52,989 nt of DNA, taken from contig JACONC010000010.1 in NCBI GenBank assembly GCA_014323925.1, positions 1 to 52,989 on the forward strand. The letters run 5' to 3'. Below the pieces are notes generated by a model. That model saw nothing but the letters and a program-made list of their open reading frames with translations. It made no database searches and was not told the origin of the DNA. The DNA comes from Chromatiales bacterium (GTDB lineage: Bacteria; Pseudomonadota; Gammaproteobacteria; Poriferisulfidales; Oxydemutatoraceae). This document shows positions 23,617 through 32,596 of this stretch, piece by piece (the stretch's first letter is position 1; every line of letters begins with the position of its first letter). The translations under genes were made by a program, and so were the position numbers.

Positions 23617-26044
23617 ACGACACCCAGCAATCAATAAAATAGCATTACTGGGGTGCGGCACGATGGGTAGCCAAATTGCTGCACATTGCGCTAATGCCGG
23701 CTTGGACACATTGTTATACGGAATCACTAGCGATGCATCGCATCGCGACAGTGCTGCGTACGCCATAAATCATTTGCGCAAATTAAAACCACCGCCGTTG
23801 GCAACCGCCGACGCAGGAGATTATTTGACGGCGGTTGATTATCAACAGCTAGATTTGCTCAAGGACTGTGATTTGATAATTGAAGCGGTCAGCGAAGACC
23901 TGGCAATCAAACAAAAGCTATACCAAAGAATCACTCCGCACTTAAAAGAACACTGCATCCTAGCAACCAATACTTCCGGCATCCGCATAGAGAAACTCGC
24001 CGACCAGTTAGAGCTAGACTTGCAAGCTAGATTTTGCGGGATGCATTTTTTTAATCCGCCACGCTATATGGAGTTGCTGGAACTAATCCCTTCAAGCCGC
24101 ACTGATCCGTCGGTCATCTCGGAACTGGAAGTGTTTGCCACCAGCAGATTGGGCAAACATACCGTCGTTGCCAAAGATACGCCGGGGTTTATCGCCAACC
24201 GACTAGGGTTGTTTGCATTAATGAGCACACTGCATCACGCCGAGCGAATGGATTTAGGTTTTGATGTCGTTGATGAATTAACCGGCCGTTTGATAGGACG
24301 ACCTAAAAGTGCTACTTGTAGGACTATAGATTTAGTCGGCATAGACATACTGAAAAGTGTCTGCACACAACTCTACGATGAACTGTCCGACGATCCGTGG
24401 CGTTCGCTATTTAAGTTCCCCGAATACCTAGATGCGCTGATAGAAAAAAATCGTATCGGAGCCAAAAGCGGCGCCGGGTTTTATCAAAAACAAAAAGACG
24501 GGGCGATCTATGTTTTAGATAGACATACGCAAAATTATATTCCACGCCAAAAATCTACCAACCATGAAATAAAAGATAAGATCAAAAAAATCTTTGACTC
24601 TCAAGCAACTACCGACAACGAACATCTGCAGTTTCTATACATGATACAGCGCGATCTTTTTCACTATGCAGCACATCACGCGCTTACTATTGCCCATAGT
24701 CTGCGCGATATAGACGCAGCGTTGCGCTGGGGTTTCGGTTGGCAACGAGGTATCTTTGAATACTGGCAATCTATAGGTTGGCAAACCGTTTGCCAACGGC
24801 TACAAAAAGATATAGCCGACAGAAAAACTTTAGCAGATGTGCCACTCGCCGATTGGACTGCCAATCCTAATTGCAAAATGATTTACTTTGACGACAAGGT
24901 ATGGTCGCCGAAACACAACACTTACAAAATCACCTCAAAGAATCATATCTATCGCAAACAATCTTATGCTATGTCTTTTGTCGGACAACCGCAACACGGC
25001 AAGACTCTCTTTGAAAATGAAGCCTTGAGACTATGGCACGAAGACGACGAGATCGCCATCGTTAGCTTCAAGACCAAAATGCACACTCTGAATTATCAAG
25101 CCATAGTGGGCTTAGGCAAAGCGATAAAAATTGCTGAACAGAATTATCAAGGTCTAATCATTTGGCAACAACAAGCACCGTTTTGTGCCGGTGCCAACTT
25201 GCTTGAGGTGTTACTCGCAGCTAAAGTCGGTAAATTCACTAAAACCTCTGTAATAAGCCAGGCGAAAACCCTGCTATTACATATCGCCAAGCCAGAACTG
25301 CCGAGAATAGACGACTTGCCGCCTATAGATGCAGTGATTGAGACATTACAAAATACTTTTATGTATCTGCGTAATAGCCGCATCCCGACCATCGCTGCGG
25401 TGCAAGGTTTAGCCTTAGGTGGCGGCTGTGAGTTGTTGCTACATTGCGATCATGTGGTCGCAGCATTGGAAAGCTATATCGGTTTAGTTGAGATCGGAGT
25501 CGGTTTATTGCCAGCCGGCGGCGGCTGCAAGGAAATGGCTTACCGTGCCTACCAGCAGAGCATAGACGGTGACATCTATACGCCGCTACAAGCCTATTAC
25601 CGCAATATCGCCACCGCTAAAATATCCTCTAGTGCATTAGAAGCCAAACAGATGGGCTATCTGCGCAGTAGCGATACGGTCATTATGAACGCTTATGAAT
25701 TATTGTATGTTGCTAAGCAATATGTACGGGTACTAGACGCGTCTGGCTATCGCCCACCTAAACCCGAACAACCGTTTGCCGTCGCCGGCAGTACTGCAGC
25801 CGCTAACTTTAAGGGCTATCTTACAAACCTACACAAAGGTAACTATATCAGCGACTACGATTGCCATCTAGCCGGTACCATAGCCGAAGTATTATGCGCA
25901 GCGCCATTGCCAGCCAATCAAAAAATTCATGCCAAATGGTTATTGAACAATGAAAAGCAGATGTTTTTAAGTTTGCTCAACGAGAAAAAAACTCAGGCAC
26001 GCATAGAACACATGCTAAAACATAACAAGCCGTTGAGAAACTAA
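23603..26044 (+). CDS. 3-hydroxyacyl-CoA dehydrogenase / enoyl-CoA hydratase fusion
   Basis: Bifunctional beta-oxidation enzyme, 813 aa, with the dehydrogenase first and the hydratase last (the FadN-like order, reverse of FadB). NAD motif: IALLGCGTMGSQIAAHCANA (residues ~13-32). Dehydrogenase catalysis: FCGMHFFNPPRYMELLELIP and KDTPGFIANRLG. Hydratase: oxyanion-hole PFCAGANLLE (~526-535) and GLALGGGCELLLHCD (~603-617), with catalytic Glu in LVEIGVGLLPAGGG (~629). TTG start overlaps the fadE end by 14 bases, with GAGGT 8 bases upstream. Confidence 0.9.
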   Translation: MTLSKRHPAINKIALLGCGTMGSQIAAHCANAGLDTLLYGITSDASHRDSAAYAINHLRKLKPPPLATADAGDYLTAVDYQQLDLLKDCDLIIEAVSEDLAIKQKLYQRITPHLKEHCILATNTSGIRIEKLADQLELDLQARFCGMHFFNPPRYMELLELIPSSRTDPSVISELEVFATSRLGKHTVVAKDTPGFIANRLGLFALMSTLHHAERMDLGFDVVDELTGRLIGRPKSATCRTIDLVGIDILKSVCTQLYDELSDDPWRSLFKFPEYLDALIEKNRIGAKSGAGFYQKQKDGAIYVLDRHTQNYIPRQKSTNHEIKDKIKKIFDSQATTDNEHLQFLYMIQRDLFHYAAHHALTIAHSLRDIDAALRWGFGWQRGIFEYWQSIGWQTVCQRLQKDIADRKTLADVPLADWTANPNCKMIYFDDKVWSPKHNTYKITSKNHIYRKQSYAMSFVGQPQHGKTLFENEALRLWHEDDEIAIVSFKTKMHTLNYQAIVGLGKAIKIAEQNYQGLIIWQQQAPFCAGANLLEVLLAAKVGKFTKTSVISQAKTLLLHIAKPELPRIDDLPPIDAVIETLQNTFMYLRNSRIPTIAAVQGLALGGGCELLLHCDHVVAALESYIGLVEIGVGLLPAGGGCKEMAYRAYQQSIDGDIYTPLQAYYRNIATAKISSSALEAKQMGYLRSSDTVIMNAYELLYVAKQYVRVLDASGYRPPKPEQPFAVAGSTAAANFKGYLTNLHKGNYISDYDCHLAGTIAEVLCAAPLPANQKIHAKWLLNNEKQMFLSLLNEKKTQARIEHMLKHNKPLRN

Positions 26045-26045
26045 A

Positions 26046-27239
26046 ATGAAGCAAGGACGAGAAGCCTATATAGCCTTTGCGATACGCACTCCAGTCGGCA
26101 AGCGAGGTGGTATGTTCAAACACGAGCGGCCGGATAACCTGCTCGCTGCGGTGCTAAGTGCCATACTTAAGAAAAATCCTACGCTACCACCTAAGGCGAT
26201 TGATGATGTGGTCGTCGGCTGTGCCATGCAAGAAGCTGAACAAGCATTCAATATCGCTAGAATTTCTTTACTACTCGCCGGATATCCGGCACGAGTGCCG
26301 GGCATGACTGTCAACCGCTTATGCGCATCAGGCTTGCAGAGCATTGCCATCGCCGCTGAGCGTATCTGCTTAAATCAAGCTGAAGTTATGGTCGCCGGCG
26401 GTGTCGAGAGCATGAGTCTGATACCAATGACTGGACACCGACCGGCACTCAACCCACGGTTGTTTGACGATCAGCATATTGCGATTGCCTACGGGATGGG
26501 AATTACCGCTGAGAATGTCGCAACGCATTACCGTATTAGCGGCGACGCACAAAACCACTTTGCATTATCCAGCCACCGCAAAGCGTGCGCAGCGATACAG
26601 CAAGGTGCATTCACCGAAGAGATACTTCCCTATCATCTCGTCAGTACGACTCAACAAGAGGACAGTGAGGATATTAAAACCGCAAAACAAACATTGACCA
26701 CCGACGAAGGACCGCGCACTGATACTTCGGCTGATGCGCTGCGCAAACTAAAACCAGTTTTTGCCGAAAACGGTTCGGTAACCGCCGGCAACAGCTCCCA
26801 AATGAGCGACGGTGCAGCAGCGTTGTTAATCTGTAGCGAGAAGGCACTCGTGCAATACGACTTGCAACCAATGGCTCGTTATGTGGGCTATGCGGTCACT
26901 GGTGTCGCACCGGAAATTATGGGTATAGGTCCGATCTATGCAATTCCTAAAGTATTGGAACAGTGCAAAATGAAACAAGAGCAACTCAGCTGGATTGAAT
27001 TAAACGAAGCATTTGCTGCACAAAGCCTAGCGGTGGTAGAGCACTTGAAACTCGCCGCTGAAGTTGTCAACCCACTAGGTGGCGCAATTGCGTTGGGGCA
27101 CCCACTGGGTGCGAGCGGTGCGATACGAACCACGACTCTCTTGCACGGCATGCAAAAGAACAAATTACATTACGGGATGACCACCATGTGTGTCGGCACC
27201 GGCATGGGGGCCGCTGCCATCTTTGAAAATATCCTATGA
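26046..27239 (+). CDS. fadA: Acetyl-CoA acyltransferase (3-ketoacyl-CoA thiolase)
   Basis: Thiolase that cleaves 3-ketoacyl-CoA, releasing acetyl-CoA. 397 aa. Acyl-accepting Cys92 lies in VNRLCASGLQSIAIAAERI. The second catalytic His is in GGAIALGHPLGASGAIRTTT and the proton-transfer Cys in MTTMCVGTGMGAAAIFE. The GGVESMS motif is also present. ATG at 26046 begins one base after the fusion gene stop, so the beta-oxidation complex is probably made stoichiometrically. Could also be called fadI; the distinction was not tested. Confidence 0.95.
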   Translation: MKQGREAYIAFAIRTPVGKRGGMFKHERPDNLLAAVLSAILKKNPTLPPKAIDDVVVGCAMQEAEQAFNIARISLLLAGYPARVPGMTVNRLCASGLQSIAIAAERICLNQAEVMVAGGVESMSLIPMTGHRPALNPRLFDDQHIAIAYGMGITAENVATHYRISGDAQNHFALSSHRKACAAIQQGAFTEEILPYHLVSTTQQEDSEDIKTAKQTLTTDEGPRTDTSADALRKLKPVFAENGSVTAGNSSQMSDGAAALLICSEKALVQYDLQPMARYVGYAVTGVAPEIMGIGPIYAIPKVLEQCKMKQEQLSWIELNEAFAAQSLAVVEHLKLAAEVVNPLGGAIALGHPLGASGAIRTTTLLHGMQKNKLHYGMTTMCVGTGMGAAAIFENIL

Positions 27240-27258
27240 ACACATAGAGACCAGCGAG

Positions 27259-28311
27259 ATGATACCAAAGTACCTGCGCATCCTCTCTATAGATGGCGGT
27301 GGTATGCGCGGACTTATCTCAGCTTATGTGCTCGCTGATCTGGAAGAGCGCCTACAACAATTAAGCGGCGACCCGAATGTAGGGATAAGCGATTACTTTG
27401 ATTTAATAGTCGGCACCAGTACGGGTGCGATTATCGGTTCGGCTTTATTGCTTCCGAATAAAGCGGACAGCAAAAGATACACCGCCGAACAAATCGTAAA
27501 ACTCTATAAAGAGCAAGGCAATGAAATTTTTGAGAGTTCTATATGGCAGACCATTAAATCTTTTAAGGGTTTTATCGATGCCAAATTCTCCGATTCAGGA
27601 ATACGCAATGTATTAAAACAACACTTCAAAGATGTCGAATTGAAGGATCTAACCAAGCCCTGCTTGTTCACTGCGTATGATCTAATCGGCAGCGGCATAT
27701 TCTTTTTCAGACAACACAAGGCAACACAACAAGCGCACTACAATTTTTTCGTGCGTGATATGATTAGAGCTTGCACTGCGGCACCGGTGTTATTTCCGGT
27801 CGCCGAGATACGTTCAACCGTCAACCGTCTTTATTATTTGATAGACGGTGGCGTTTACGCCTATAACCCTGCTTTGTGTGCCTATGCCGAAATACGCGAA
27901 ATATTCCCACGCATACGCGCTAATAATCTGTTGATGCTATCGGTGAGTGGCGGCACCGCCAACGAATTGCAGCAAGACGACAACGAGTTTAAGGATTGGG
28001 GGGCATGGGATTGGATTAAAGTGATACAGCATATCGCTTTCTCCGGACAAGCTGATGTCGCCGATTACCAACTCAAGCAGATGTTTCTAACCTGCGAGGA
28101 ACGCGGTCAATACTTGCGGGTCTGCCCTTCTATAGGGAAGGAAATTTTAGATTCAGATGACGCTGGGGAAGAGAATTTGATGCAAATGCACGATATCGCA
28201 ACTGCATTAATAGAGAAAAATAAACAGCTGATGGATAATTTCGTCGGCTTACTGATGAAACAAACCGCAGCAAAGCAACCACCTTGGGCTGAAACAACCG
28301 ATAATAACTAA
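27259..28311 (+). CDS. Patatin-like phospholipase
   Basis: Cytoplasmic serine acyl hydrolase (350 aa) with a Ser-Asp dyad. The oxyanion-hole DGGGMRG is at residues 12-18, the nucleophile elbow GTSTG has Ser54, and the DGG with Asp196 lies in YYLIDGGVYAYNPA. No signal peptide. Located between thiolase and acyl-CoA ligase, it would release fatty acids from membrane or storage lipids that FadD then activates. The ATG at 27259 is used; a longer in-frame start at 27190 would overlap fadA by 50 bases and lacks support. Confidence 0.92.
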   Translation: MIPKYLRILSIDGGGMRGLISAYVLADLEERLQQLSGDPNVGISDYFDLIVGTSTGAIIGSALLLPNKADSKRYTAEQIVKLYKEQGNEIFESSIWQTIKSFKGFIDAKFSDSGIRNVLKQHFKDVELKDLTKPCLFTAYDLIGSGIFFFRQHKATQQAHYNFFVRDMIRACTAAPVLFPVAEIRSTVNRLYYLIDGGVYAYNPALCAYAEIREIFPRIRANNLLMLSVSGGTANELQQDDNEFKDWGAWDWIKVIQHIAFSGQADVADYQLKQMFLTCEERGQYLRVCPSIGKEILDSDDAGEENLMQMHDIATALIEKNKQLMDNFVGLLMKQTAAKQPPWAETTDNN

Positions 28312-28320
28312 TTGAGTATT

Positions 28321-29943
28321 ATGAAAACCGAAACACTTGAACAAAACTCCACAGCGACACTCGTCTCTATACTTGACGAGGTTTGTGCAACGCATCACTC
28401 AGCAGTTGCATTTACCAATTTCAACTCACAGCTTAGTTATCGTGAGCTCAACGAAAAGTCGGATGCCTTTGCGCGCTATTTAATCAGCCATCCGAAGATT
28501 AACCACGGTGATCGCATCGCTATTATGATGCCTAATTTACTGCAGTATCCGGTAGTTTTATTTGGCATCCTCAAAGCTGGCATGATTGCAACAAACATCA
28601 ATCCGCTCTATAAAAGAAATGAACTATTACATCAATTAAAAGACAGTGGCGCACGGATGATAGTCGTTATAAAATTTGCTTACCAATTAGTTTCCGATGT
28701 CATCCCTGAGACCGATATTCAACAGGTAATCCTCACTGGAGTAGGTGACTTTTTGACTTTCCCCAAATCACTACTACTCAATATCGCTACTGGTGGCTTG
28801 CCCACTAGGCTAGTCTCGGCAGGTGGCAATGCTATACACTTAAATAAAGCGCTGAAATACGGTCAGGCACTGCACCACCAACTGCCGGCGATACGCTCAG
28901 ACGATACCGCACTGTTGCAATATACTGGTGGCACTACCGGTTATGCCAAAGGGGCGATGCTGAGTCACGCCAACCTCGTTGCCAACCTGAATCAAATGGA
29001 GAAATGCTTCGGTTACCTAAAAGATTCCGCTGCTAAAGAAGTCATAGTAACGGCGTTGCCGCTTTATCATATCTTTAGCTTGACGGTGAATTGCTTATTG
29101 TTCGTAAAGCTCGGACATCAAAATTTATTGATTAGCGACCCGCGCAATATAAAATCTTTAATCAGAACCTTAAAGAAAAATCACTTCACAGCCATAACTG
29201 GTGTGAGTACATTATTCCAAGCACTGGTCGACCAACCTGAATTTTCTGAGATTGATTTCTCCAGATTGCGCGCAGTGATTGGCGGCGGCATGGCGGTGCA
29301 TAAAAATACTGCCGCTGCTTGGCAAAAAATTACCGGCACCATCATACTGCAAGGCTACGGCCTTACTGAGACTTCACCAGTCGTCTGCGTTAACCCACCC
29401 GATGTCAAAGAGTTTAATGGCAGCGTCGGCTTGCCATTGTCGGCAACCGAAATTAGCATACGCGACGGACACGGTAAAGAGCTGCCGATAGGTGAACACG
29501 GGGAAGTATGTATACGCGGGCCACAAGTGATGCAAGGCTATTGGAAACAAACAGAAGAAACCGCAAAGGCAATAGACACACAAGGCTGGTTTAGAAGCGG
29601 CGATATTGGCTATATCGGAGAAGGTGGTTATATCTATCTCGTTGAACGACTCAAAAACCTGATTATCGTCTCCGGCTTTAATGTCTATCCTAGCGAGATT
29701 GAGCAAACCTTATGCGAACATCCGAACATCGCCGAGGCAGCCTGTATTGGTATTGAAGACCAACATTCCGGGCAAAGAGTTAAAGCATTTGTTGTAGAAC
29801 GAAAGTCTGGGGTATTGAGCGACACCGATATTATTGCATTTTGCAAAGAACGCTTAGCAGGCTACAAAATACCCAGTCAAATTGAATTTCGTAGTAGTCT
29901 ACCTAAATCGAATGCTGGGAAAATACTGCACAGAGAACTCTAA
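28321..29943 (+). CDS. fadD: Long-chain fatty-acid-CoA ligase
   Basis: AMP-forming acyl-CoA synthetase (~540 aa). The ATP motif LLQYTGGTTGYAKGAMLSH begins near residue 198. YGLTETSPVVCVNPP, the GWFRSGDIGYI adenylate motif and C-terminal LPKSNAGKILHREL with the catalytic Lys are intact. VERLKNLIIVSGFNVYPSEI is the FACS signature. It supplies acyl-CoA to the upstream dehydrogenase. ATG at 28321 or TTG at 28312, the latter directly after the patatin stop. Confidence 0.95.
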   Translation: MKTETLEQNSTATLVSILDEVCATHHSAVAFTNFNSQLSYRELNEKSDAFARYLISHPKINHGDRIAIMMPNLLQYPVVLFGILKAGMIATNINPLYKRNELLHQLKDSGARMIVVIKFAYQLVSDVIPETDIQQVILTGVGDFLTFPKSLLLNIATGGLPTRLVSAGGNAIHLNKALKYGQALHHQLPAIRSDDTALLQYTGGTTGYAKGAMLSHANLVANLNQMEKCFGYLKDSAAKEVIVTALPLYHIFSLTVNCLLFVKLGHQNLLISDPRNIKSLIRTLKKNHFTAITGVSTLFQALVDQPEFSEIDFSRLRAVIGGGMAVHKNTAAAWQKITGTIILQGYGLTETSPVVCVNPPDVKEFNGSVGLPLSATEISIRDGHGKELPIGEHGEVCIRGPQVMQGYWKQTEETAKAIDTQGWFRSGDIGYIGEGGYIYLVERLKNLIIVSGFNVYPSEIEQTLCEHPNIAEAACIGIEDQHSGQRVKAFVVERKSGVLSDTDIIAFCKERLAGYKIPSQIEFRSSLPKSNAGKILHREL

Positions 29944-29953
29944 TGCCGACCAG

Positions 29954-31318
29954 TTATACTAGCTGTTGGTTTATCTTGTCTAACTTTTCCAAATGCTCGG
30001 GCGAAGCAATATCTCTACGATAGACTAATGCACTGCGCACATAGTTATCAATCGCTTGATTAATTAAGTCGGCAGCCTGAGCAATATCGTCCGCTATCAT
30101 ACCCAGGGCTAATACTCGTGACTTCTTGAGGGTAACATAAGTATTGTTTGCTTCGCTTCTGACACACGATGCATAATAAAGTTGTATGCCAGCATCTTTG
30201 ATCGCCTGTTCGTTTACCGTAAATTCTATCTCTTTATCACTGACTTCTGGGTATTCCTCGGCAACCAGATACTTGATAACGCTTGCTTTGCTTAAAAATT
30301 GGACGCTATCTTTGACCAAACATTCGTTATATATATCTTTAATGATATTAGCAAACGAGGTTTTTAGAATGGACAGTATATTCAGCCCTTCGGGGTCACC
30401 AAATCGACTGTTAAATTCCATGAACCTTATGCCTTTGCTGGTCTTAAAAAAACCGCCGTTCAGAATGCCTTTGAAGCGGTTATTTTTCTCTGCCAGAGAG
30501 AGAATTATCCGCTCCATAATAGTACGACAATTGGCAAAATCTACTTCGTCCATAAAGGGTAACCGTTCTTCGTTAGCGGTAAAACACCCCATACCGCCAG
30601 TGCCCGGCCCCGTATCTCCTTCTTCTCGATACGGGTAATCATAGCTAGCCGGCGACATGAGCAGTGTCTTGCCATCAGTAAAACCCATGACAGTGAATTC
30701 TATTCCGTCTAGCTTTTCAACTAAAAGCACTTTCGCTTTTTCATTTTGTTCCAGTAGGGAAGCGGCATATTCCATACTGTCTTGGTAAGTGTTTAGATGC
30801 TCGCCCATCACCTTAACGCCTTTACCACCCGTTAATCCCTGTGGCTTTACAACCATCGCGAGTTTTTCATTCTTAAAATCATTGATCGCACTGGCAAGTT
30901 CCTGTTGCGAGGAGACAATCCTATAAAACGGCGTAAACTCCGGACACACTTCGTTCATTAATTCGATCGAATAAACCTTATCCCACTCAATGCGGGTTGC
31001 CTTTTGGGTTCCTCCGACAGCCTTGATACCATTGCCTAGCAGTTCGTCAACGACACCGTTTGCCAACGGTGCATCGGCATTGACAAAGGCATAATCTATT
31101 TTGCATTGCTTTGCAAAGCGCACAATCGCCTGTGCGTCGGTCGTGTTCTCTACCAAGTACTGACCTGCGGTTTTTTCTACGCAATCAATGATAGTCGGGT
31201 TTTTATGGTCAATGACAGCATAGATAGAAATATCGGATTCTTTGGCAAGGCTCAGTGCAAAAGCACTTTCACGCCCACCGCTACCGACGATTAAAAACTT
31301 TTCCCTTGTTGGCTGCAT
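29954..31318 (-). CDS. purD: Phosphoribosylamine-glycine ligase of atypical, archaeal-like type
   Basis: ATP-grasp enzyme for the second step of purine synthesis, joining glycine to phosphoribosylamine (454 aa). The N-domain starts FLIVGSGGRESAFALSLAKE (bacterial forms have GGREHA). The ATP-grasp loop is KPQGLTGGKGVKVMGEHL, where typical bacterial forms have GLAAGKGV; the TGGKGVKV form is what I recall from archaeal enzymes. GDTGPGTGGMGCFTANEERL and MEFNSRFGDPEGLNILSIL carry the usual metal and catalytic residues. Not adjacent to purH or other purine genes. Lateral acquisition is suspected. Confidence 0.85.
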   Translation of the reverse strand: MQPTREKFLIVGSGGRESAFALSLAKESDISIYAVIDHKNPTIIDCVEKTAGQYLVENTTDAQAIVRFAKQCKIDYAFVNADAPLANGVVDELLGNGIKAVGGTQKATRIEWDKVYSIELMNEVCPEFTPFYRIVSSQQELASAINDFKNEKLAMVVKPQGLTGGKGVKVMGEHLNTYQDSMEYAASLLEQNEKAKVLLVEKLDGIEFTVMGFTDGKTLLMSPASYDYPYREEGDTGPGTGGMGCFTANEERLPFMDEVDFANCRTIMERIILSLAEKNNRFKGILNGGFFKTSKGIRFMEFNSRFGDPEGLNILSILKTSFANIIKDIYNECLVKDSVQFLSKASVIKYLVAEEYPEVSDKEIEFTVNEQAIKDAGIQLYYASCVRSEANNTYVTLKKSRVLALGMIADDIAQAADLINQAIDNYVRSALVYRRDIASPEHLEKLDKINQQLV

Positions 31319-31621
31319 AGAAATAAGGCATTGAAATTAACATTGTAGCCACTACGAACATCATTGTCTATCGGAATAATACTGTGCGCAGGTCTAAAGC
31401 TTTAGCAATGCTTTGTAGTACATCATGAGCAGAAATAATTTCTCGGTAATCTATTTGTGTCATTAGTATGAATTAATTGCATGAAAACCTTTTTTTGATT
31501 AGCTGTTTATTGGCAGTTATACCAAAGATTTTCAACAACTCGATCATTTAATAAGCAAACCTTACCGTTGCTTGCTTCCGTTAGAGACAAACATCAGGGC
31601 AAAAAGCCAAAGATTTAAGAA
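31319..31621. other. Non-coding stretch with the left edge of a tandem repeat
   Basis: No gene seen. From 31447 onward the sequence is a diverged copy of 32597-32773, including TTTTCAACAACTCGATCATT and GAGACAAACATCAGGG. The first ~125 bases are unique AT-rich sequence that probably holds the purD promoter. Confidence 0.6.
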
Positions 31622-32575
31622 TTAAAGCGTCCGGGCAACACGGAACCCGTAGTCGCTGCCACGGTCGGACGCATCGTTCCAGATTCGATGAGCGGAGCGA
31701 AGGTCCCTTGGAATGATGTCGAACCAGGAACCGCCACGCAACACGCGGACATCGCTATCAAAACTGCAATGACTCACCCAAGCACTACCATCCATTGATG
31801 CACCGTCGTAGTCATCGTGCCAACAATCCTCTACCCATTCCCATACATTACCGTGGACATCTTGCAAACCAAATGCGTTGGCAGGATAACTGCCCACTAC
31901 CACAGTGCCACCATCTTGATTATTAAAGTTCGCCATATTCTTAGAAATCGTTGGTCCAAAAGTGTAGGCTGTTGTCGTGCCTGCTCTTGCCGCATATTCC
32001 CATTCCGCTTCGCTTAATAAACGATACTGATGACCAGTTTTCACAGATAACCAGTGAGCAAAACCGGTAGCATCTTTCCACGATACATTTACAACAGGAT
32101 GTGCATCGCTCTGCTTAAAGAAAGTATTGCGCCACTCGCTGCTGCCAAGCCCTCCCGTTTCATCAATAAATGCTGCGTATTCTCGAACAGTCACCTCGTA
32201 TTTACCAACCGCAAAAGGTTTAGCAATCGTGACCTTATGCTGCGGCCCTTCGTTCTTATCTCTTCCAGCCTCATCTGCTGGAGCACCCATCATAAAGCTA
32301 CCTGCCGGCACAACCACCATCACTGGACAGATGCTACAATCTTGGAAAGTATCGCTCGCTTGATAACGCGACTCGGCAGATGTTAAGCATGAAAATAATA
32401 GCAATAGCAAAAATAGATCTATACGCAATTTGCCAGCTAGTCTGTTGAATTTGGTTGCGTTGTTTTGTCTAAAGTAATCCATTTTGTCTTTCTCTATATC
32501 TTGCATATGTTTTCCTTTGTTAATTAGGTGTCCCCTCCTAGTTTATCTGAACTTAAACTGACACAATTTAGATTA
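31447..32575 (-). repeat. Tandem repeat unit 1 (FGE-fold gene with flanks)
   Basis: About 1.13 kb direct repeat shared with 32597-33726. It covers the complete gene and non-coding DNA on both sides. Flanks are ~80% alike, the gene bodies much closer except in the last ~45 codons. Confidence 0.85.
31622..32506 (-). CDS. Secreted FGE/SUMF1-fold protein A with hypervariable-like C-terminus (294 aa)
   Basis: Formylglycine-generating-enzyme-like (C-type-lectin-related) fold. An export signal is centred on residues ~29-44 (LRIDLFLLLLLFSCLTSA). The domain begins CPVMVVVPAGSFMMG and continues FAVGKYEVTVREYAAFI, LLSEAEWEYAARAGT, FGLQDVHGNVWEWVEDCW and ends LRGGSW...LRSAHR...GFRVARTL. The paired Cys that true FGE has after GGSW are absent (WFDIIPRDLRSAHR), so sulfatase activation is unlikely. 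Its end pattern of fixed LRSA-R and GFRVAR with changeable residues between is that of diversity-generating retroelement targets. GGAAAAC precedes the ATG; ATG at residue 9 is an alternative start. Confidence 0.82.
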   Translation of the reverse strand: MQDIEKDKMDYFRQNNATKFNRLAGKLRIDLFLLLLLFSCLTSAESRYQASDTFQDCSICPVMVVVPAGSFMMGAPADEAGRDKNEGPQHKVTIAKPFAVGKYEVTVREYAAFIDETGGLGSSEWRNTFFKQSDAHPVVNVSWKDATGFAHWLSVKTGHQYRLLSEAEWEYAARAGTTTAYTFGPTISKNMANFNNQDGGTVVVGSYPANAFGLQDVHGNVWEWVEDCWHDDYDGASMDGSAWVSHCSFDSDVRVLRGGSWFDIIPRDLRSAHRIWNDASDRGSDYGFRVARTL

Positions 32576-32596
32576 CCGCCTCAAATAATCGCCTAG

